A stretch of 39,511 nucleotides of DNA from positions 1 to 39,511 of the forward strand of contig NZ_JARWNW010000193.1 of NCBI RefSeq assembly GCF_029868325.1, written 5' to 3'. Below the pieces are notes generated by a model. The model did not search any database. It was not told the DNA's origin and saw only the letters and a list, made by a program, of their open reading frames with translations. Positions 26,948 to 34,198 of this stretch are shown in pieces; the first letter of the stretch is position 1, and each line of letters begins with the position of its first letter. Made by a program: the position numbers and the translations under genes. Source of the stretch: Nocardia carnea (GTDB taxonomy: Bacteria; Actinomycetota; Actinomycetes; Mycobacteriales; Mycobacteriaceae).

Positions 26948-27913
26948 TCAGCCGCTAGTCGGTATCGCCTCGGGTATGGCACGTATCACACCCACCCGGT
27001 TGCCTCCCCCGAATACCGGGGGTGCGGCGAGCTCCGCCAGTTCAGCCGACCACGCCACCCCCATGCGCTGCAGAATTGCCATGGTCAGCGGGATTCTCGC
27101 CCGGTCGGCGCCGTCGTCGATCTTGTAGGCGAAGGCGCTGCCATCCGGCAAAGCGCCCGCGTGCACACCGTCGGCGCCGATCTTGCAGACCAGTCCGGGC
27201 ACCGCGCGCATGGCCAATAGGTCGGACCCATTGGTGCCCGAAATCACCCACGGCCGGTCGCGCAGAACATCCGCGATCCGGCGTTCCGGCGTACCCGGAG
27301 CGGAAGTGATCAGTGTCGCGAACGCCCGTGCGAGGTTGACCAGCGCGACCGGGACGATGGGCAGGCCGCACCCATCGATCCCGAGATCGGTTTCCGGTTC
27401 ACCGGTGACCGCGATCACCTGCGCCGCGACCGCCTGCTGCAAGGGATGGCCGGGGTCGGTGTAGCCCGTGGTCGGCCAGCCGTTCAGCGCACAGGTCGCC
27501 AGCATGGCGGCGTGTTTACCGGAACAGTTCATGAACCGTTTTGCGGGACCATCACCGCGGTGGATCACTCCGGCGCGGGCCTTCTCGTCCATCGGCAGAT
27601 CGGGCGGGCAGGCCAGATCGTCCTCGGCGAAGCCGTAGCGGTCCAGGAGACGTTCGACCAGCCGGATATGTTCCGGCTCGCCGGTATGCGAGGCGCCGGC
27701 GATGGCGAGCTCGTCCTCGTCGACCGGGTCGAAGCCGAGTTTCAGCAGGGTGAGCGCCTGCAGCGGTTTGTTGGTGGAGCGCGGATAAATCGGAACGTGC
27801 ACCGAACCGGTCTCGAACGTCGGTTCGCCGTCCGGTCCGACGATCACCACCGAACCGCGGTGCACGCATTCGCGGAACCCGGACCGCACCACTTCCACCA
27901 GATCGACGCTCAT
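26948..27913 (-). CDS. Asparaginase (Asparaginase_II / PF06089-type)
   Basis: This 321-aa protein resembles the asparaginase family typified by Rhizobium etli AnsA-like enzymes, unrelated to the E. coli AnsA/AnsB fold. Visible family segments are PIYPRSTNKPLQALTLLKLG near the N-terminus, IAGASHTGEPEH, NCSGKHAAMLATC, GIDGCGLPIVPVALVNLARAFA and VCKIGADGVHAGAL. It should hydrolyse asparagine to aspartate and ammonia, but activity is inferred. The frame is open for 147 codons upstream over the MOSC gene; the ATG at 27913 has GGAGGA 7 nt upstream. It is the last gene of a probable four-gene minus-strand operon. Confidence 0.85.
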   Translation of the reverse strand: MSVDLVEVVRSGFRECVHRGSVVIVGPDGEPTFETGSVHVPIYPRSTNKPLQALTLLKLGFDPVDEDELAIAGASHTGEPEHIRLVERLLDRYGFAEDDLACPPDLPMDEKARAGVIHRGDGPAKRFMNCSGKHAAMLATCALNGWPTTGYTDPGHPLQQAVAAQVIAVTGEPETDLGIDGCGLPIVPVALVNLARAFATLITSAPGTPERRIADVLRDRPWVISGTNGSDLLAMRAVPGLVCKIGADGVHAGALPDGSAFAYKIDDGADRARIPLTMAILQRMGVAWSAELAELAAPPVFGGGNRVGVIRAIPEAIPTSG

Positions 27914-27986
27914 GCGTTGTCCTCCGACAGTGATCGGCCGCCGCGTTCGGGGGACACCCGCGCTGCCGCCGACGGGCCTGGTCCGT

Positions 27987-28748
27987 TCATGCTGTCGCCT
28001 CGGCTTCTCCGGGCGGAAGGGCGGGAGCGGACGTGGCCGCCTCCGGAGTGGCGGTCGCGATCGCTGCGGACCGGCCGGTGACCGAGTCCGCCGCGGGGCC
28101 GGCGGCGCCGCGACGTTTCGTGTGGCGGGCGATCTGGGCGCGGACGATATCGGAGACCGTGGGTTCGGCGGCGAGCAGCAGTTCCAGCCGCTGTGGGTCC
28201 GCGCCGGTGAAGACATCGCGGACGGTGACGCCGTGCTCGGGGACGTGCACGATCTCCATCTCGTCACCGGCGCCGACACTGCCCTCGGTGAGCACCCGGA
28301 AGTAGCAGCCGGTATTCGCCCGGTGCGTGAAGCGGCGCACCCACTGCGGCTCACCGGCCCAATGCCCGAAGGTGGCGCAGGGGACGCGCGGTCCGCTGAC
28401 CTCGAATACCGCCTCGCCGACGGTGCAGCGCGTGCCGATGACGGCGTCGCTGAGCGCCAGCCCGGCGATCCGCAGGTTCTCCCCGAACCAGCCGACGGGC
28501 AGTTCTCGGCCGAGTTCGGCGGACCAGTTCGCCGCGTCCTCGTCGGCGTAACCGTAGACGGCCTGGTGTACGCCGCCGTGGTCTCGCGTATTGCAGACGT
28601 GGTCGCCGTCGAGGCCCAGGCGCTGCGCCCGGACCCGCCCGGTGACGGGGCGTTTGTCGATCGCGCTGCGCCCGACCCGGCCCGGCACCGTCAGCTCGGC
28701 GTGGACAACGCAGACGGCCAGTACCCGGCCGGTGTGCCCAACCCGCAT
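27987..28748 (-). CDS. MOSC domain protein (YiiM-like)
   Basis: This 253-aa protein has a MOSC domain in its first 200 residues: RAQRLGLDGDHVCNTRDHGGVHQAVYGY, WFGENLRI, IGTRCTVGEAVFEVSGPRVPCATFGHW with the conserved Cys, and VTEGSVGAGDEMEI-like strands. MOSC proteins bind molybdenum cofactor and help reduce N-hydroxylated compounds or transfer sulfur. A C-terminal Ala/Pro-rich tail (about 220-253) is low-complexity. The ATG at 28748 has GAGAGGAG upstream. It lies 40 bp after ygfZ and 73 bp before the asparaginase gene. Confidence 0.88.
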   Translation of the reverse strand: MRVGHTGRVLAVCVVHAELTVPGRVGRSAIDKRPVTGRVRAQRLGLDGDHVCNTRDHGGVHQAVYGYADEDAANWSAELGRELPVGWFGENLRIAGLALSDAVIGTRCTVGEAVFEVSGPRVPCATFGHWAGEPQWVRRFTHRANTGCYFRVLTEGSVGAGDEMEIVHVPEHGVTVRDVFTGADPQRLELLLAAEPTVSDIVRAQIARHTKRRGAAGPAADSVTGRSAAIATATPEAATSAPALPPGEAEATA

Positions 28749-28788
28749 CCGCGCTCCTCTCGGATCGTTGTGCTCGATACGCGGCGGG

Positions 28789-29904
28789 TCAGCGCCCGCG
28801 CAGCCGTTCGATGGCCTGGCGGCCGGGCTGGGGACTGTCGTCGGCGACCACCGAATCGGGATCGATGGCCGCGGCGGTATCGCCCACGGTGAGCTGGGCA
28901 TCGACCGGGATGTTCCGTTTGATCAGCGCGAGCGCGATGGGGCCGAGTTCGTAGTGATCGATCACCGTGCCGAGTACACCGACAGCCCGGCCGCCCGCGG
29001 TGATCGGATCGCCGGGGGCGGGGCGTTCGTCGGCGGAACCGTCGAGATGCAGCAGGACCAGCCGCCGCGGCGGCTTACCCAGATTGTGGACGCGGGCCAC
29101 GGTTTCCTGGCCGCGGTAGCAGCCTTTCTCGAGATGCACGGCACCGTACTCCTCGGGCGCGCCGATCCAGTTCACCTCGTGCGGGATGGTGCGGTCGTCG
29201 GTGTCCACACCGATTCTGGGACGGGCGGCGGCGACTCGCAGGGCCTCGTAGGCCCAGGAACCGGCCGGTTGCGCACCGGCGGCGGTGAGCGCGTTCCAGT
29301 GCGTCATCAGCTGGTCCCGGGGGACCACGAGATCGAAGGAATCTCCGGTGGGCCAGGGCATCCGGCGCAGGAAGCCGCCCCCCGGAAGCGGCAGCGCCTC
29401 ATATGTCTCGGGTAACCGGTCCACGCCCAGGGCGGCCGTCGCGGTGTGCGCGAGCGGGCCGAGCAGGCTCAGCACGGCGTAATCCGGCTCCTCCTGAGGT
29501 TTGGCATCGGCCCAGAAAACCATCTTGCCGAGGAAGTCCAGCAGGGCCGGGCCGCGTTCGGCCTCGGTATCGATCCACACCGTGCCGGCGAGATCGGTGA
29601 GGACGAAATGATGCTGCACCCGGCCGTTGAGGTCCAGGTCCAGGTTTTCTGCGCTACGTCCGTCGGCCAATTCGGCGATGTGCTGGCTGGTGACGGTATG
29701 CAGCCAGGTCAACCGCTCGGCGCCGGTGATGGAGAAGACGAAACGATGCGACCGGTCCACGACCGCCAGCCGTTCGTTCGCGGCACGCTGTTCGCCGAGT
29801 GGGTCGCCGTAATGCCAGGGGACCGCAGCATCCGGGGAGCCGGGCACAGCGGCTACCGCTCCCGGTACAGCGAGGACAGGGCTGGGTGCGGAGACCACGG
29901 ACAC
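28789..29904 (-). CDS. ygfZ: Folate-binding YgfZ/GcvT-like protein (CAF17 family)
   Basis: This 371-aa protein assists iron-sulfur cluster assembly or repair in a folate-dependent way. It has the GcvT-like N-terminal fold (RFVFSITGAERLTWLHTVTSQH, LDLNGRVQHHFVL) and the signature KGCYRGQETVARVHNLGKPPRRL with the essential Cys262. The GTG start follows TAGAGT at -12 to -7, with GGAGCC between; this fits leaderless initiation. It is preceded by a sterol-carrier-like gene 46 bp upstream and followed by the MOSC gene. In M. tuberculosis a homologue lies beside pabC, as here. Confidence 0.93.
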   Translation of the reverse strand: MSVVSAPSPVLAVPGAVAAVPGSPDAAVPWHYGDPLGEQRAANERLAVVDRSHRFVFSITGAERLTWLHTVTSQHIAELADGRSAENLDLDLNGRVQHHFVLTDLAGTVWIDTEAERGPALLDFLGKMVFWADAKPQEEPDYAVLSLLGPLAHTATAALGVDRLPETYEALPLPGGGFLRRMPWPTGDSFDLVVPRDQLMTHWNALTAAGAQPAGSWAYEALRVAAARPRIGVDTDDRTIPHEVNWIGAPEEYGAVHLEKGCYRGQETVARVHNLGKPPRRLVLLHLDGSADERPAPGDPITAGGRAVGVLGTVIDHYELGPIALALIKRNIPVDAQLTVGDTAAAIDPDSVVADDSPQPGRQAIERLRGR

Positions 29905-29910
29905 GGCTCC

Positions 29911-29916
29911 ACTCTA
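29911..29916 (-). promoter_or_regulatory. -10 box of ygfZ (leaderless)
   Basis: TAGAGT on the minus strand is at -12 to -7 from the GTG start. Confidence 0.45.
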
Positions 29917-29950
29917 GGAGCAAAACCCGCCGGCGCGCACGGCCGGGGTG

Positions 29951-30370
29951 TCAACCAGGGGTTTCGGGCCGGTCCCGGTCCGGGTGCAGCGGCACCAGCG
30001 GCAGCCGGCGGGCGATTTCCGGGGCACGGTTGCCGGAGGCGTCGACCTTGCCCGCGGCCACGGCGTCCGGGAAATCCAGGAGCCCGGTCGCCAGCAACAG
30101 CCAGGTGCGCGGATCGGTTTCCACGATATTGGGCGGGTTGCCGCGGGTGTGGCGCGGGCCTTCCACGCATTGGACCGCGACGAACGGCGGAACCCGGACC
30201 TCGACCGAATGCCCCGGTGCCGCGGCGGCCAGCGCGCGGGCGGTACCGCGGACCGCGGCGGCCAGTTCGCTACGGGCGGGGGCCGGCGAGTTTTCGTCGA
30301 GTAGCCATTCGCGTACCGCGGTCACTGCCGAGCGCACCTCGGCCGGGTCGATCTCCGTCCGTCGAGCCAT
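29951..30370 (-). CDS. Sterol-carrier-like family protein
   Basis: This 139-aa protein resembles small actinobacterial proteins annotated as sterol carrier family (SCP2/MDMPI-C-like). Features are an N-terminal helical half (EVRSAVTAVREWLLDENSP) and the core VRVPPFVAVQCVEGPRHTRGNPPNIVETDPRTWLLLATGLLDFPDAVAAGKVDASG. It may bind lipid or thiol-linked ligands, but no ligand can be predicted. The ATG follows TAAAGT at -12 to -7 and no Shine-Dalgarno sequence. In M. tuberculosis a similar gene is placed just before purF; here it lies beside ygfZ. Confidence 0.75.
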   Translation of the reverse strand: MARRTEIDPAEVRSAVTAVREWLLDENSPAPARSELAAAVRGTARALAAAAPGHSVEVRVPPFVAVQCVEGPRHTRGNPPNIVETDPRTWLLLATGLLDFPDAVAAGKVDASGNRAPEIARRLPLVPLHPDRDRPETPG

Positions 30371-30376
30371 GATCAG

Positions 30377-30382
30377 ACTTTA
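30377..30382 (-). promoter_or_regulatory. -10 box of the sterol-carrier-like gene (leaderless)
   Basis: TAAAGT on the minus strand is at -12 to -7 from the ATG. Confidence 0.5.
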
Positions 30383-30492
30383 ACGAGCGCCGTAAACCCC
30401 TGTTGCGCCACCGACCAGGAATTCTCGAAACCCGGACCGAACGCGCCCAGCGGTGGTGCCGAGTTCAGCGAGGCCCTGAGAGGTTTTGGCCC

Positions 30493-30558
30493 GTCCCTGC
30501 GTTCAGCGCTCGATGCGATGCGGCGCAGCCGCGAGTGTCGAGCGCTGAACGCAGGGAC
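30493..30558. repeat. Long inverted repeat with 21-bp perfect arms
   Basis: Arms 30493-30513 (GTCCCTGCGTTCAGCG at the 5' end) and 30538-30558 are perfect complements. The 24-nt loop holds an inner GCGGC/GCCGC stem. Outer flanks GGTTTTGGCC and GGCCGAAACC extend it with a bulge. It sits between two divergent genes and looks like a REP-type palindromic element. Confidence 0.75.
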
Positions 30559-30608
30559 CGAGGGGGCCGAAACCGGCGCTGCCGAAGGCGGCGCCAATAA
30601 TTCTCGCC

Positions 30609-30614
30609 TAGTCT
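30609..30614 (+). promoter_or_regulatory. -10 box of pabC (leaderless)
   Basis: TAGTCT lies 7 nt before the ATG at 30622 and only 1 nt before the in-frame ATG at 30616, so it decides between the two starts. Confidence 0.5.
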
Positions 30615-30621
30615 CATGCGC

Positions 30622-31542
30622 ATGGTGGATCGAGTACTTGTAACACTCGACGGTGAGGTCCGTGACGCGGACCAGCCGTTGTTGTATGCCGATGATCTCG
30701 GCGCGTTGCGCGGTGACGGAATTTTCGAGACGGCGCTGGTCCGCGGTGGCACGGTATGCGCGCTCGATTTCCATCTGGCCAGATTGCGTCGTTCCGCGCA
30801 GGCCCTCGATCTACCCGAACCCGATCTCGCGCGCTGGCGGGAAGCGATGGAGACCGCGGCCAAGGAATGGGGAACCGAGGCGGAAGGGGTTATGCGGCTG
30901 GTGCTGACCCGCGGCCGGGAGAGCGCGCTGGGCGGCCCCACATCGGCGGTGCGCTCGGGCGAACTGTCCGAGGCTGTTCCGGTTCCGACGACCTACGTCA
31001 TGGTCACGGGGGTACCCGAACGGGTCGCCGCGGCCAGGACCGAGGGTGTCGCGGTGGTGACATTGGCCCGCGGTATCTCGATAGATCTCGCGCAGGCCGC
31101 GCCCTGGCAGCTGCTCGGCGCGAAAACCCTTTCCTACGCAACGAATATGGCCGCGCTGCGGTTCGCCGCGCGGATGGGCGCCGACGATGTCATCTTCACC
31201 AGTACCGAGCACCGGGTCCTCGAGGGGCCGCGTTCGACCGTGGTGATCGTGCGGGACAAGCAGCTCATCACTCCGCCGGCGAAGCACGGGGTGCTGCCGG
31301 GGATAACCCAGCGGGCGCTGTACGCGGAAGCGGAGCGCAACGGTTACGACTGCCGTTACGAGCCGCTGTTCAGTGCCGATCTGTTCGATTGCGACAGCAT
31401 ATGGATGCTCAGCAGTGTGACGCTGGCGGCACGGGTCAATTCGCTGGACGGGGTGCGGCTGTCGGCCACGGATTCGGCGGCCGAGATCGTCGAGATGGTG
31501 GATCGGGGAATCGAGCGGGCCGGGACGATCGCGGACTGGTGA
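30622..31542 (+). CDS. pabC: Aminodeoxychorismate lyase (class IV aminotransferase fold)
   Basis: This 306-aa fold-type IV PLP enzyme should convert 4-amino-4-deoxychorismate to p-aminobenzoate for folate. It has LLYADDLGALRGDGIFETALVRGG, the Schiff-base lysine in WQLLGAKTLSYATNMAALR, DDVIFTSTEHRVLEGPRSTVVIV, and LPGITQRAL. D-amino-acid and branched-chain aminotransferases share this fold, so function rests partly on its neighbourhood, which matches pabC in M. tuberculosis. The upstream ATG at 30616 is possible, but the -10 box spacing favours 30622. Confidence 0.85.
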   Translation: MVDRVLVTLDGEVRDADQPLLYADDLGALRGDGIFETALVRGGTVCALDFHLARLRRSAQALDLPEPDLARWREAMETAAKEWGTEAEGVMRLVLTRGRESALGGPTSAVRSGELSEAVPVPTTYVMVTGVPERVAAARTEGVAVVTLARGISIDLAQAAPWQLLGAKTLSYATNMAALRFAARMGADDVIFTSTEHRVLEGPRSTVVIVRDKQLITPPAKHGVLPGITQRALYAEAERNGYDCRYEPLFSADLFDCDSIWMLSSVTLAARVNSLDGVRLSATDSAAEIVEMVDRGIERAGTIADW

Positions 31543-31615
31543 GTGGTGAAGGCCAGGTCACCACGCTGATGTGAGTTGTTGCGGAATTGTCGGTGATTTG
31601 GTGTCGGTGGACACA

Positions 31616-31643
31616 TTGATCCGGCCGTACCGGCGCGTAATCT
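31616..31643 (+). promoter_or_regulatory. Candidate promoter of cydABDC
   Basis: TTGATC (31616-31621) and TAATCT (31638-31643) are separated by 16 nt. The predicted start falls inside the adjoining palindrome. Confidence 0.45.
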
Positions 31644-31668
31644 TGTACTACGACACGTCGTAGTACAA
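31643..31668. promoter_or_regulatory. Palindromic operator before cydA (BlaI/CopY-like)
   Basis: TTGTACTACGA and its exact complement flank a CACG centre. The dyad begins at the -10 box and ends at the first two bases of the AAGGAGG Shine-Dalgarno sequence (31667-31673). The TACTACG core with its mirrored CGTAGTA resembles BlaI/MecI-type operators, so binding by such a repressor is inferred. No such regulator is encoded in the window. Confidence 0.6.
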
Positions 31669-31678
31669 GGAGGCTCGT

Positions 31679-33148
31679 GTGGACGCCCTGGATGTCTCGC
31701 GATGGCAGTTCGGCATCACGACCGTCTACCACTTCTTGTTCGTTCCGCTGACAATCGGACTGGCGCCCCTGGTTGCCGGGATGCAGACCGCCTGGGTGAT
31801 CACCGGTAAAGACCACTGGTATCGACTGACCAAATTCTTCGGGAAACTGTTCCTGATCAACTTCGCGCTCGGGGTCGCCACCGGGATCGTGCAGGAATTC
31901 CAGTTCGGGATGAACTGGAGCGAATACTCGCGTTTCGTCGGGGACGTATTCGGAGCACCCTTGGCCCTCGAGGGGCTGGTGGCCTTCTTCATGGAATCCA
32001 CCTTCATCGGGCTGTGGATATTCGGCTGGTCCCGGCTACCGAAACTCGTGCATCTGGCCACCATCTGGATGGTGGCGATCGGCGTCAACGCCTCCGCGTA
32101 CTTCATCATCGCCGCCAACTCGTTCATGCAGCATCCGGTCGGCGCCAGGTACAACCCGGAAACGGGCCGCGCCGAACTGACCAGCATCGTCGAACTGCTC
32201 ACCAACAACACGGCGCTGGCCGCGTTCCCGCACGTGGTGGCGGGCTCGTTCCTCACCGCCGCCACCTTCGTGGCCGGGATCGCCGGCTGGTGGATGGTGC
32301 GCAACGCGCGCAGCGGGGATGCGGGCAAACTGGCCGAGGCGCGCACCATGTGGCGTCCGGCGGCGCGCGTCTCGCTGCTGATCGCGGTGGTCTCCGGGGC
32401 CGCCCTGGTCTACACCGGCGACGTCCAGGGCAAGCTGATGTTCGAACAGCAGCCCATGAAGATGGCGTCGGCGGAATCGCTGTGCCATACCGCCCTCGAC
32501 CCGAAATTCTCCATCCTCACCGTCGGCACCCACAACAACTGCGACAGCGTCACCCATGTGCTCGAGGTGCCCTACGTCCTGCCCTGGCTGGCCGAAGGGT
32601 CCTTCAGCGGCGTGGAACTCGAGGGCGTCGTCGATCTGCAGCAGGCCTACAACGAGAAATTCGGACCCGGCGACTACCGGCCCAACCTGTTCGTCACCTA
32701 CTGGTCGTTCCGCGCCATGATCGGCCTCGCCGCCGGCTCGGCCCTGCTGGTATTCGCCGGCTTCTGGATGACCCGCCGCGGCCGCGTACCCGATCAGCGC
32801 TGGTACTCGTGGTTGAGCCTGCTCGCCATTCCGACCCCGTTCCTGGCCAATGCGGCCGGGTGGGTGTTCACCGAGATGGGCCGGCAACCCTGGGTGGTGG
32901 TACCCAACCCGACCGGCGACCAGGATCTGCGGCTCATGGTCCAGGACGGGGTCTCCGACCACGCGGCCGCGACGGTGTGGATCTCGCTGATCACCTTCAC
33001 CGTGGTCTACGGGCTACTGGCCGTCGTGTGGTTCTACCTCATGCGCCGCTATGTGCGGGAAGGTCCGGAACGGCCGCCCGAGGCAGCGCCCGACGGTGCG
33101 CCGGATTCGGAAAAGCCTGCTACCGAGCAGCTTTCGTTCGCCTACTAG
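31679..33148 (+). CDS. cydA: Cytochrome bd oxidase subunit I
   Basis: This 489-aa membrane subunit carries hemes b558, b595 and d and oxidises quinol with reduction of oxygen to water. Expected ligands are seen: His18 in VYHFLFVPLT, Glu98 and Glu106 in LALEGLVAFFMEST, His185 in FPHVVAGSFL, Met347 in YWSFRAMIG, and the GRQPW motif. The Q-loop region (GKLMFEQQPMKMASAE) is short. Cys269 and Cys288, 19 residues apart, match the pair described as a Q-loop disulfide in mycobacterial bd oxidase. About nine helices are expected. The GTG start has AAGGAGG 5 nt upstream. It opens the cydABDC operon. Confidence 0.97.
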   Translation: MDALDVSRWQFGITTVYHFLFVPLTIGLAPLVAGMQTAWVITGKDHWYRLTKFFGKLFLINFALGVATGIVQEFQFGMNWSEYSRFVGDVFGAPLALEGLVAFFMESTFIGLWIFGWSRLPKLVHLATIWMVAIGVNASAYFIIAANSFMQHPVGARYNPETGRAELTSIVELLTNNTALAAFPHVVAGSFLTAATFVAGIAGWWMVRNARSGDAGKLAEARTMWRPAARVSLLIAVVSGAALVYTGDVQGKLMFEQQPMKMASAESLCHTALDPKFSILTVGTHNNCDSVTHVLEVPYVLPWLAEGSFSGVELEGVVDLQQAYNEKFGPGDYRPNLFVTYWSFRAMIGLAAGSALLVFAGFWMTRRGRVPDQRWYSWLSLLAIPTPFLANAAGWVFTEMGRQPWVVVPNPTGDQDLRLMVQDGVSDHAAATVWISLITFTVVYGLLAVVWFYLMRRYVREGPERPPEAAPDGAPDSEKPATEQLSFAY

Positions 33149-33157
33149 GAGCCGGGG

Positions 33158-34192
33158 ATGGAACTGCAGGAATTCTGGTTCGTACTGATCGGGGTACTCT
33201 TCACCGGGTACTTCGTGCTCGAGGGCTTCGATTTCGGGGTCGGGATGCTCATGCCGATACTCGGTAAAGGATCCGATACCCGGCGGCGGGTGGTGCTCAA
33301 CACCATCGGGCCGGTCTGGGACGGCAACGAGGTCTGGCTGATCACCGCCGGCGGCGCATTGTTCGCCGCGTTCCCGGAGTGGTACGCGAGCATGTTCTCG
33401 GGTTTCTACCTTCCGTTGCTGCTGTTGCTGGTGGCGTTGATCCTGCGGATCTGCGCGATCGAATACCGCGGCAAGATCGACGATCCGCGCTGGCGGGCGC
33501 GTTGCGACCTCGGTATCGGTATCGGGTCCTGGGTACCTGCACTGGCATGGGGCTGGGTTTTCGCCAATATCGTGCGCGGCGTACCGCTGGATGCCGATAA
33601 ACAGTTCACCGGCGTAATGGCGGGTCTGTTCAGTCCGTACGCGCTACTGGGTGCGCTCACCACCGGATTGCTGTTCGCCCTCCACGGCGCTGTGTTCCTG
33701 GCGCTCAAAACCGCGGGCGAGGTGCGCAGCGACGCAGTGCGCACCGCCCGGCTGCTCCTGGTGCCCACGGCCGCCGTGGTCGGCGGTTTCGGTCTCTGGA
33801 CCCAACTCGCCTACGGGGCGGACTGGACCTGGATCCTGCTGGCGCTCGCGGTGTTCGGGCTGCTCGGCGGAGCCGGGGCACTGTTCGCCGGCCGCGACGG
33901 CTGGGCGTTCACCGGTACCGCGCTCACCGTTCTCGCTGCCTCCGCACTGCTGTTCGGCGCGCTGTTCCCCGATGTTCTGCCCTCCACCATCGACCCCGCG
34001 TACAACCTCACGGTCGACAACGCCTCGTCCACCCCGTACACGTTGAAGGTGATGAGCTGGGCGGCACTGGCCGTCACGCCGGTGGTCCTCGGTTACCAGG
34101 CCTGGACGTACTGGGTGTTCCGCAAACGCATTAGTGTCGAGCACATCCCAGCCGGAATCGGACTTTCCCCCCGTGTCGCAAACGAGGAGTGA
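33158..34192 (+). CDS. cydB: Cytochrome bd oxidase subunit II
   Basis: This 344-aa subunit pairs with CydA in the membrane. It has VLEGFDFGVGMLMPILGK, then GPVWDGNEVWLITAGGALFAAFPEWYA and RICAIEYRGKIDDPRWRARCD, all typical of CydB, and ends with the WAALAVTPVVLGYQAWTYWVFRKR helix. It starts 9 bp after cydA. Only 6 bp separate it from cydD, so there is no room for a CydX-type small subunit here. Confidence 0.97.
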   Translation: MELQEFWFVLIGVLFTGYFVLEGFDFGVGMLMPILGKGSDTRRRVVLNTIGPVWDGNEVWLITAGGALFAAFPEWYASMFSGFYLPLLLLLVALILRICAIEYRGKIDDPRWRARCDLGIGIGSWVPALAWGWVFANIVRGVPLDADKQFTGVMAGLFSPYALLGALTTGLLFALHGAVFLALKTAGEVRSDAVRTARLLLVPTAAVVGGFGLWTQLAYGADWTWILLALAVFGLLGGAGALFAGRDGWAFTGTALTVLAASALLFGALFPDVLPSTIDPAYNLTVDNASSTPYTLKVMSWAALAVTPVVLGYQAWTYWVFRKRISVEHIPAGIGLSPRVANEE

Positions 34193-34198
34193 CCCCTG

